6,586 nucleotides of DNA, taken from the NCBI GenBank assembly GCA_037440525.1, contig JBBITW010000190.1, positions 1 to 6,586 on the forward strand. The letters are read 5' to 3'. The stretch is from JBBITW01 sp037440525. Lineage in GTDB: Bacteria > Desulfobacterota > BSN033 > UBA1163. A program made the position numbers and the translations under genes. The notes under the pieces are model-generated. The model made no database searches. It was not told where the DNA came from and was given only the letters and a program-made list of their open reading frames with translations. Of the stretch, positions 1 through 5,560 are shown in pieces (position 1 is the first letter of the stretch; every line of letters begins with the position of its first letter).

Positions 1-141
1 ATTAATACCCTGAAAATGCTTGATTTTCTTTTAAGCGATTGTAAGCAATTTAACTCCTTAATGTCCGAATTCGAAGGGTTTGGAACCCTACCTCCCCAGT
101 CATTTCAGGACTTTTTCAGGGCTCTCAAATACTTTTATTGA
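1..141 (+). CDS. 3' end of an upstream gene (partial, unrecognised)
   Basis: Reading frame 1 is open from the first base of the window to a TGA at 139-141 and encodes 46 residues. They are protein-like: a hydrophobic/acidic helix-like stretch (LKMLDFLLSDCKQFNSLMSE) followed by FGTLPPQSFQDFFRALKYFY. The start lies outside the window. I do not recognise the family. Two things support it as a real gene end. The frame stays open through AT-rich sequence, and the lon promoter begins exactly at its stop codon, as expected where one gene ends and the next begins. It overlaps, in another frame, the spurious N-terminal extension of lon. With only 46 codons visible it could still be a chance open frame. 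Confidence 0.45.
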   Translation: MNTLKMLDFLLSDCKQFNSLMSEFEGFGTLPPQSFQDFFRALKYFY

Positions 142-165
142 CAAATGGTATTATTTTTGTATAAT
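138..165 (+). promoter_or_regulatory. sigma-70 promoter of lon, perfect consensus boxes
   Basis: TTGACA at 138-143 and TATAAT at 160-165 both match the sigma-70 consensus at all six positions, with a 16-bp spacer. Transcription should start near 172, giving a leader of about 28 nt before the GTG at 200. The -35 box overlaps the TGA stop (139-141) of the upstream frame. I see no CIRCE element or other heat-shock operator beside it, so the sequence suggests strong housekeeping expression; heat-shock control is not visible. Confidence 0.8.
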
Positions 166-187
166 ATTTTCTATCAACAACTTAAGA

Positions 188-193
188 GAGAGG
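188..193 (+). promoter_or_regulatory. ribosome binding site of lon, decides the start
   Basis: GAGAGG lies 6 nt before GTG at 200. It is downstream of the predicted transcription start, unlike the TTG at 80 that opens the longest frame. This places the lon start at 200. Confidence 0.65.
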
Positions 194-199
194 TTCTAT

Positions 200-2533
200 G
201 TGAAATATTTTAATAAGTCTGAAGTCTATGTGACTCCTCAAAGACTCTTTTTTGTTCCTCTTAAAGACACCATTATATTTCCCTATGTGGTTGCCCCACT
301 ATTTTTTCAATCTGAGGAGGCGCTGTTTCTTCTAAATAAGGTAATCTTAGAAAACAGCCTCATTGGCTGTGTTTGTCAGCGTGATCCTACCGTTAAAGAA
401 CCTCAGCCGAAGGATCTTCTCTCTATCGGAACGCTTTGCAAGATTATCCAGCTGGTCAAGTTACCTAACAGAGGGATGAAGGTATTTGTGGAGGGAGTCT
501 CAAGGGTATTTCTATATAATATTATCCCGGAGACGCCTTATTTTAAAGCTGATATAAGAGAGGTGAAGGAGACTCAGGAGAAGACACCCCTTTCTGAAAC
601 CCTTGTCCAGAGCATTGGGACCCTATTCAAGATATCTCTCTCCGCTGGAAGGCCCATATCCGATGAGATCATTAAGACCCTTGATAAGGTTGATCATCCT
701 GGCCGGCTTGCAGATTTAATAGCCATCACCCTTCGTTTGGGGCTGAAAGACCAACAGGAGGTTTTTGAAACAATCGATCCCCTTGAGAGGTTGAAGAAGG
801 TCTTTGAACTTTTGAGTAGAGAGATTAACGCCTATGGCACAAAGTCGAATGCCTTTTTACACTCCGGTAAGGAAGGAGGGAAATCCCAGAAGGAATATCT
901 ATTTCGATCTCCCTTAAGGGGCTCGAGAGAGATGCAGGATGATGATCCCTACCTTGCTGAGATACAAGAACTTCGTGAGAAGGTTAGGGAAGCAGTGATG
1001 CCAGAGAAGGTTGAAGAAATAGCCTATAAAGAGATCAACCGTCTGGAGAGGATGAATCCTATCTCTGCTGAATATACTGTTTCTCGAACCTATCTTGATT
1101 ACCTCATCAATATGCCTTGGAATAGAAAGACGGTTGACAATTTAGATCTCAATCGAGCCAAGACTATTTTAAATGAAGATCATTATGACCTTGAAAAGGT
1201 GAAGGATCGTATACTCGAATTTTTGGCCGTCAAAAAATTGAAAGAGCCTATGAAGGGACCAATCCTCTGCTTTGTTGGTCCTCCAGGGGTTGGTAAAACC
1301 TCCCTGGGCCGTTCAATTGCAAGGGCATTAGAGAGGAAGTTTATTAGAATATCCTTAGGGGGGGTAAGGGATGAGGCAGAGATTCGGGGTCATCGACGGA
1401 CATACGTAGGAGCCCTTCCTGGTCGAATTATTCAAGAGATTAAAAGGGCACAGACCTTAAATCCTGTCTTCATGCTCGATGAGATCGATAAGATTGGACA
1501 GGACGTTAGGGGTGATCCTGCTGCGGCCCTCCTCGAGGCCCTCGATCCTGAGCAGAATTTTTCATTTGTTGATCATTATTTAGATGTTCCTTTTGACCTT
1601 TCTCATGTATTATTTATCACCACAGCAAACACCCTATCTCCTATTTCCCCGGCTTTATTGGATCGGATGGAGGTAATCCATATTCCAGGATATACTGAAG
1701 AGGAGAAGGAGAAGATTGCCTTTCAATTTCTTATTCCCCACCAAAAAGAGGAGAATGGATTAAAGGATCATCCCCTTTCATTTCTGGCAGGTGCGGTATA
1801 TAAGATTATTAGAGAATATACTCGTGAAGCAGGGGTGAGAAATCTTGAGCGAGAGATAGCGACCATCTGTCGTAAAGTAGCAAAGGAGCTCGCCTTAGGA
1901 AATTCTTCAAGAACGGTTATTGACGAGGCTTCCGTGGAGGAATTTTTAGGCCCCAGGAAATTCTTCCGCGAGGTGGCCCAGGAAAAGGACCGTGTTGGTG
2001 TGGCCACAGGATTGGCATGGACAGAAAATGGAGGGGATATCATCTTTGTTGAAACCTCAAAGATGAAGGGGGATAAAGGGCTAATATTGACTGGTTCTCT
2101 CGGTGAGGTGATGAAGGAGTCTGCGCAGGCAGCCCTTTCCTATATTCGATCCAATGCATCATCCCTTAGAATTCCTGAGAATTTCTATCAGGAGTGGGAT
2201 TTACATATTCACGTTCCTGCAGGGGCAACGCCCAAGGATGGACCTTCTGCAGGGATTACCATTGCCGTGGCAGTGCTCTCCCTCCTAAAAGATAAACCTG
2301 TTCCCCATGAATTGGCTATGACCGGAGAGCTGACATTAAGCGGCAGAGTTCTGCCTGTGGGAGGGATAAAGGAAAAGATACTTGCAGCCCGAAGAGCAGG
2401 GGTCAAGACCATCATCCTACCAAAAAGGAATGAAGAGAATTTGGTTGACATCCCGGAATATGTTAAAAAGGAGATGGCATTTGTTTTAGTTGAACATATA
2501 CAGGAGGTCTTCGATCTGGCTTTACCCTCGTAA
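200..2533 (+). CDS. lon: ATP-dependent Lon protease (LonA type, S16)
   Basis: Cytoplasmic hexameric AAA+ serine protease that unfolds and degrades damaged and regulatory proteins. From GTG 200 it is 777 residues, close to the usual 780-820. Order: N-terminal substrate-binding domain (about 10-205, opening RLFFVPLKDTIIFPY); linker (about 209-250); AAA+ module with Walker A GPPGVGKT (360-367) and Walker B VFMLDE (423-428); protease domain with the catalytic Ser in KDGPSAG (S683) and Lys in GGIKEK (K726). The Ser-Lys spacing of 43 equals that of E. coli S679/K722. The longest open frame begins at TTG 80, but its first 40 residues cover the promoter (138-165) and do not resemble Lon, so GTG 200 with GAGAGG upstream is chosen. 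Odd point: the normally long helical hinge is Gly/Ser/Pro-rich here (209-247). Identity is certain; the start is likely. Confidence 0.97.
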   Translation: MKYFNKSEVYVTPQRLFFVPLKDTIIFPYVVAPLFFQSEEALFLLNKVILENSLIGCVCQRDPTVKEPQPKDLLSIGTLCKIIQLVKLPNRGMKVFVEGVSRVFLYNIIPETPYFKADIREVKETQEKTPLSETLVQSIGTLFKISLSAGRPISDEIIKTLDKVDHPGRLADLIAITLRLGLKDQQEVFETIDPLERLKKVFELLSREINAYGTKSNAFLHSGKEGGKSQKEYLFRSPLRGSREMQDDDPYLAEIQELREKVREAVMPEKVEEIAYKEINRLERMNPISAEYTVSRTYLDYLINMPWNRKTVDNLDLNRAKTILNEDHYDLEKVKDRILEFLAVKKLKEPMKGPILCFVGPPGVGKTSLGRSIARALERKFIRISLGGVRDEAEIRGHRRTYVGALPGRIIQEIKRAQTLNPVFMLDEIDKIGQDVRGDPAAALLEALDPEQNFSFVDHYLDVPFDLSHVLFITTANTLSPISPALLDRMEVIHIPGYTEEEKEKIAFQFLIPHQKEENGLKDHPLSFLAGAVYKIIREYTREAGVRNLEREIATICRKVAKELALGNSSRTVIDEASVEEFLGPRKFFREVAQEKDRVGVATGLAWTENGGDIIFVETSKMKGDKGLILTGSLGEVMKESAQAALSYIRSNASSLRIPENFYQEWDLHIHVPAGATPKDGPSAGITIAVAVLSLLKDKPVPHELAMTGELTLSGRVLPVGGIKEKILAARRAGVKTIILPKRNEENLVDIPEYVKKEMAFVLVEHIQEVFDLALPS

Positions 2534-2681
2534 CCCTTAGAGATGGAATCCTTCACAATAAAATTTCCAAACCATGTAGTTCAGGTCTTTCAGAACAAGG
2601 TCTCTTCAAAACTTGACCCTTGAGTTGAGTAATAGGACTTTTGATTTCTTTTAACAATTAAATTCTTTTATCGACTTTATT

Positions 2682-3569
2682 ATGGCCTTCAAATCAGGTT
2701 TTATATCAATTCTCGGAAGACCAAATGTAGGAAAATCAACCCTATTGAATCGGGTTCTCGGTGAAAAGATTGCCATTGTCACAGAGAAACCTCAAACAAC
2801 TCGAAATAGGATCCTTGGTATTAAAAATTTTGAGAGGGGGCAGCTTATATTTATCGACACCCCGGGTTTTCATGAGGCGCACACCGAGTTGAATAAGCGA
2901 ATGGTTCGGGTGGCAATCTCCTCTGGCAGAGATGCTGATGTACTTATTTTTCTTATAGATGCCACGTCTCCAGATATAGAAAAGGATCGAAGATTGATAG
3001 GTTCAGCAAGGGGGAATAAGGGTATTCCATTTTTAGTAATAAATAAGATCGATTTGATTAGGAAAGAAGTTCTCCTACCCATGATGGATCAGTATCAGAA
3101 GATTTATCCCTTCGAGAAGATCATTCCAATCTCTGCAGCAACCGGAGAAGGGGTAGATATTCTATTGGATGAAATCTTAAATGTCCTTCCAGAATCTCCT
3201 CCATACTACCCGGAAGATATGATTACTGATCAGACAGAGCGTTTTCTTGTTTCGGAGTTAATCCGTGAGAAGGTTATTCAGAACTACTATCAAGAGATAC
3301 CATACTCTGTTGCGGTCACAATAGAGGAGTTTAAAGAAAATCCAGAGAAGAATCTTGTTGTCATTCGAGGTACGATTCATGTTGAGAGGGATTCTCAGAA
3401 GAAGATAATTATTGGTAGAGGAGGACAGAGCCTAAAGAGGATTGGGGAGACTGCTCGCAAGGAAATAGAGGTCTTTTTAGGAAAGAGAGTTTTCTTAGAA
3501 TTATGGGTCAATGTAGAAAAAAATTGGACACGCGATCCTCGTGCACTCAATCGATTGGGCTATAATTGA
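2682..3569 (+). CDS. era: GTPase Era, 30S ribosome assembly factor
   Basis: Era binds the 3' end of 16S rRNA with its KH domain and couples GTP hydrolysis to 30S maturation and cell-cycle progress. All G motifs are present: G1 GRPNVGKS (12-19), G2 around QTTRNR (38-43), G3 DTPG (59-62), G4 NKID (121-124), G5 SAATGEG (151-157). The C-terminal KH domain carries the GxxG loop GRGG (245-248) and the family ending LNRLGYN. At 295 residues it is the usual size with no defect visible. ATG 2682 fits the family N-terminus, but no Shine-Dalgarno sequence precedes it. It follows lon after 148 bp and precedes the RodZ-type gene. Its last codons and stop overlap a weak hairpin with a T-tract (3545-3578) that may trim read-through. 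Confidence 0.97.
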   Translation: MAFKSGFISILGRPNVGKSTLLNRVLGEKIAIVTEKPQTTRNRILGIKNFERGQLIFIDTPGFHEAHTELNKRMVRVAISSGRDADVLIFLIDATSPDIEKDRRLIGSARGNKGIPFLVINKIDLIRKEVLLPMMDQYQKIYPFEKIIPISAATGEGVDILLDEILNVLPESPPYYPEDMITDQTERFLVSELIREKVIQNYYQEIPYSVAVTIEEFKENPEKNLVVIRGTIHVERDSQKKIIIGRGGQSLKRIGETARKEIEVFLGKRVFLELWVNVEKNWTRDPRALNRLGYN

Positions 3570-3578
3570 GTTTTTTTT
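3545..3578 (+). terminator. weak terminator/attenuator-like hairpin at the end of era
   Basis: ACTCAAT (3545-3551) can pair with ATTGAGT (3565-3571) around a 13-nt loop, and a run of eight T (3571-3578) follows directly. The arrangement is that of an intrinsic terminator, but the 7-bp stem contains only two G-C pairs, so at most partial termination is expected. It spans the era stop codon (3567-3569) and lies just before the next gene. Confidence 0.3.
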
Positions 3579-3588
3579 CAGACAGGTT

Positions 3589-3594
3589 AAAGGT
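3589..3594 (+). promoter_or_regulatory. ribosome binding site of the RodZ-type gene
   Basis: AAAGGT, with AGG at 3591-3593, lies 8 nt before ATG 3602. It favours that start over the upstream TTG at 3566, which overlaps the era stop, has no such site, and would place the T-tract inside the coding region. Confidence 0.55.
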
Positions 3595-3601
3595 AATTTT
3601 T

Positions 3602-4351
3602 ATGCTGGAGGATGAGTCCTTAGGGGAATATCTCAAAAAGGAGAGAGAATCCAGAAATATTTCTTTAGAGGAAGTTTCGCGAAATACAAGGATTCAAGAA
3701 TATCTACTTCGGGCTATTGAGGAGGGGAGATATGATGTCCTTCCATCGGCCACATATGTCAAAGGATTTATTTCAGCATATGCCAGATATTTAGGACTTA
3801 ATACGAGTGAAGTCATTCTCCGCTACGAGAAGGCGGAGAAAGGAAGGCCTAAGACATTAATTGAAATTTTACCCCGTAAAGGGGATTTAAAAGGGATAAA
3901 AAAGATTTTGATAATCGGTATTGTGATTTGGGTAAGTATCATTATCTCCTATTTTATCTATCCTTTGAAATCTACCAAAGAGTCTATATACATAGAAAAA
4001 AGAGAGAATAAAATCGGAGAGGTTTCTTCTCCTGAGAACACGAAATCGGTTCATCCATCAGAAGAAAAATTTGTCTCATTAAAACTTAAAACTTCGGAGA
4101 AGACATGGATTCGTATTAAGGTCAATGGGGAAGTTGAGAGAGAGGTGATGCTTATGCCCGGGGATAGGATTTCTTATAAGGCAAAGGATAGGATTCACCT
4201 TCTAATTGGAAACGCCGGGGGCATTGACATCACATTTAATGAAAGGCCCCTTGAGAAATTTGGTAAGTCAGGGGAGGTGGTAACCCTCCTATTTACTCCT
4301 GAGAGGGTGGAGAGGATATCACCAGAGAAAGGGATTAAGATTTCTAAATAG
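3602..4351 (+). CDS. rodZ: RodZ-type HTH / membrane protein (DUF4115 C-terminal domain)
   Basis: Bitopic inner-membrane protein. In characterised bacteria RodZ binds MreB with its cytoplasmic HTH domain and helps set rod shape. From ATG 3602 it is 249 residues. An Xre-like HTH domain spans about 7-76, beginning SLGEYLKKERESRNISLEEV and containing the family segment YVKGFISAYARYLGL (52-66). A single membrane helix follows a Lys-rich stretch, about 101-120 (ILIIGIVIWVSIIISYFIY). After a short charged linker (123-156) comes a periplasmic DUF4115-like beta domain (157-236) with TWIRIKVNG, the MPGD turn and the IGNAGGIDITFN signature. It starts 32 nt after era, with its own ribosome site, in the same transcription unit. 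No mreB is in view, so the role in shape is inferred from family. The linker is shorter than in E. coli RodZ. Confidence 0.88.
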   Translation: MLEDESLGEYLKKERESRNISLEEVSRNTRIQEYLLRAIEEGRYDVLPSATYVKGFISAYARYLGLNTSEVILRYEKAEKGRPKTLIEILPRKGDLKGIKKILIIGIVIWVSIIISYFIYPLKSTKESIYIEKRENKIGEVSSPENTKSVHPSEEKFVSLKLKTSEKTWIRIKVNGEVEREVMLMPGDRISYKAKDRIHLLIGNAGGIDITFNERPLEKFGKSGEVVTLLFTPERVERISPEKGIKISK

Positions 4352-4364
4352 GGGGAAGAACGCA

Positions 4365-4856
4365 ATGGTTAGATATCATGATGAAGATGAAAGAGATAGA
4401 ATTTCATGGAGGGAGATTGATAGGAGAAAAGATCGGAGTCCATATGCACCGAAAGAGCCACCCAAATTTAAGGATAGATCCCGCCGGTCGGAATGGATGA
4501 TGAAGAGATATCGCAAGGAGGCGGATAGGCTCTTTATGGGTAAAAAGGGGACAAAGAAACATCAGAAGGCATTAAGTGAAATTGATCATTATCATGGGAC
4601 AGATAGATTTGATGAAGTTGTAAAGGATTATCTCGATCAATATGGACTCCCTGATGATTGGAATACACTTTCTCTAATGTTAGATTATTCAGATCCCGAA
4701 AAGGTCTTAGAAGTTCTCGATATGATGAAAGGACTTTATGAAGCCAGGACACCTGTGGAGAAACAGGGTTTTAGAGCAAAACTTGATATTTTGGCTATGA
4801 CCACCAATAATAGCGATATCAGGGATTTTGCCGAAGAGATGCTAAAAACGCTATAG
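4365..4856 (+). CDS. charged helical protein of unknown function
   Basis: 163 residues; I do not recognise a named family. Residues 1-65 are very rich in Arg, Lys, Asp and Glu (ERDRISWREIDRRKDRSPYA and following), probably disordered and possibly nucleic-acid or ribosome binding. Residues about 80-163 look all-helical. SLMLDYSDPEKVLEVLDMM and the following RAKLDILAMTTNNSDIRDFAEEML resemble two HEAT-like helical hairpins. There is no signal peptide, membrane segment or cysteine. A strong GGGGGAAG overlapping the RodZ-type stop lies a few bases before ATG 4365, and the gene begins 13 nt after that stop, so the two are almost certainly co-transcribed and perhaps translationally coupled. The function is open; the pairing suggests a link to cell shape, growth or ribosome assembly, as inference only. 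Confidence 0.85.
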   Translation: MVRYHDEDERDRISWREIDRRKDRSPYAPKEPPKFKDRSRRSEWMMKRYRKEADRLFMGKKGTKKHQKALSEIDHYHGTDRFDEVVKDYLDQYGLPDDWNTLSLMLDYSDPEKVLEVLDMMKGLYEARTPVEKQGFRAKLDILAMTTNNSDIRDFAEEMLKTL

Positions 4857-4861
4857 TTAAA

Positions 4862-4996
4862 TTAAAAAGGCTTTGGAGGTTTTCTTTTTTCAAATCTTGT
4901 TACAATTTTCAATGCAACGGGTTTTAATCTCTTATCCCTTAAACGGCTTAATCTTTTATGTTCGCCGTATTTTCCAAACCTCCCGCCTCTACTCAT
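4862..4996 (-). CDS. small basic ORF, 44 residues, unrecognised
   Basis: Minus-strand ATG at 4996-4994 to TAA at 4864-4862. The product is MSRGGRFGKYGEHKRLSRLR, then DKRLKPVALKIVTRFEKRKPPKPF: 16 Arg/Lys against 3 acidic residues, so strongly basic. The Gly/aromatic motif GGRFGKYGE followed by an amphipathic basic helix looks selected and could bind RNA or DNA (inference). GAGAG at 5006-5002 lies 5 nt before the ATG, and a TATAAT on the minus strand at 5055-5050 could be a -10 box, with only a poor -35. It lies 64 nt after the 132-residue gene on the same strand, and its stop is 5 nt from the convergent gene's stop. Residues 24-34 strongly resemble residues 1-11 of that neighbour, so it may be a recombination product. 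It could also be a fortuitous ORF. Confidence 0.5.
   Translation of the reverse strand: MSRGGRFGKYGEHKRLSRLRDKRLKPVALKIVTRFEKRKPPKPF
4864..4890. terminator. possible weak bidirectional terminator between convergent genes
   Basis: AAAAAG (4864-4869) can pair with CTTTTT (4884-4889), extended by one G-T pair, leaving a T-run for the plus-strand transcript and T-rich sequence on the opposite strand. It lies where two convergent genes meet. The stem is nearly all A-T, so stability is doubtful. No better terminator is visible between 4857 and 5060. Confidence 0.2.
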
Positions 4997-5060
4997 AACT
5001 TCTCTCGATTTGATCGCTCTTTAAAGATATTCCTTAGAGAATTTTTTCTATTATATTTGC

Positions 5061-5459
5061 CTATAGAATTTTGCCATGCTTTGGTATAAAGGAAGCCCTT
5101 ATATATTTATCAATAATTTTCTCCAAATGCTCTTTATCCCACCCTGAATAGATATCTTTTCCCTCAATTATAAAGGCAGGATATCTTCTGATAGAGAAAC
5201 GCAAGGATTTATAAATTCCAAGTAGAGACTGGGCATCAATGATCTTAACGAAGAGTCTATGTTTATAAAGCCTTCTTAGCTCCCTGATCCAATGAGAAAG
5301 TCTACTTAATTCCTCCCTCAATTCTGAGGGGTATTCATTTAGCTCTTTTTGATTAATATTTCTTTCAACCCCTGCTTCATTGAGGAGAAATTTGCTTTGT
5401 CCGTGGTGATCAAATATGGTAATTAATTTAGTTACAATTTCCAAAGTTACGGGCTTCAT
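5061..5459 (-). CDS. cysteine-free protein with thioredoxin-like layout
   Basis: 132 residues. I infer a thioredoxin-like fold from the layout: beta strand PVTLEIVTKLI (3-13), helical middle (38-66), strand LFVKIIDA (69-76), helix (79-88), then RRYPAFIIEGKDIYSGWD (91-108). In that last segment Y93-P94 sits where thioredoxins have the cis-Pro, followed by two strands and a G-W turn, and finally a helix (109-121). No cysteine occurs anywhere. The region where a CxxC would be expected, after strand 1, reads FDHHGQSKF (16-24), so redox chemistry is unlikely; a binding role, or a diverged member of a redox family, is possible. Start ATG 5459-5457 has only a weak AAGAG nearby. Candidate promoter boxes lie at 5526-5498. 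The fold call is an inference from pattern, not a recognised family. Confidence 0.75.
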   Translation of the reverse strand: MKPVTLEIVTKLITIFDHHGQSKFLLNEAGVERNINQKELNEYPSELREELSRLSHWIRELRRLYKHRLFVKIIDAQSLLGIYKSLRFSIRRYPAFIIEGKDIYSGWDKEHLEKIIDKYIRASFIPKHGKIL

Positions 5460-5497
5460 CTTCTCTTAATAAAAATAATAATAGACTTATGACCAAA

Positions 5498-5526
5498 ATT
5501 CAACTCGAATTTAAAGGAGAGGTCAA
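5498..5526 (-). promoter_or_regulatory. candidate promoter of the 132-residue gene
   Basis: On the minus strand TTGACC (5526-5521, five of six consensus matches) and TTGAAT (5503-5498, four of six) are separated by 17 bp. This gives a leader of about 30 nt before ATG 5459. It lies in the 101-bp gap after the reductase gene, suggesting independent transcription. Confidence 0.35.
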
Positions 5527-5560
5527 TTTATATTGAATCATCTGAGAGATAAGGTCGGGA

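Noticed and set aside
75..89. Small perfect inverted repeat AGGGTT-TGG-AACCCT
   Set aside because: The 3-nt loop and short stem are not followed by a T-tract, and it lies inside the probable upstream coding tail. No role can be supported.
80..199. N-terminal extension of lon from TTG 80
   Set aside because: It spans the consensus promoter, does not resemble Lon, and lies over another gene's likely 3' end.
1768..2556. Open frames on the minus strand across lon
   Set aside because: Shadows of the lon coding frame: no family resemblance and no independent start signals.
2534..2623. In-frame 29-codon open stretch after the lon stop, with an internal ATG at 2543
   Set aside because: No ribosome site, no read-through signal, and a stretch of this length is expected by chance. 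Lon is already complete before the TAA.
3566..3601. TTG 3566 as the start of the RodZ-type gene, overlapping era
   Set aside because: The 12 extra residues come from the T-tract region, have no ribosome site and do not match the family, whereas ATG 3602 has AGG 8 nt upstream.
4875..4983. GGAGGTTT (4875-4882) and AAACCTCC (4976-4983), an 8-bp inverted repeat about 93 bp apart
   Set aside because: Short, widely spaced, inside the small ORF, and expected by chance at this length.
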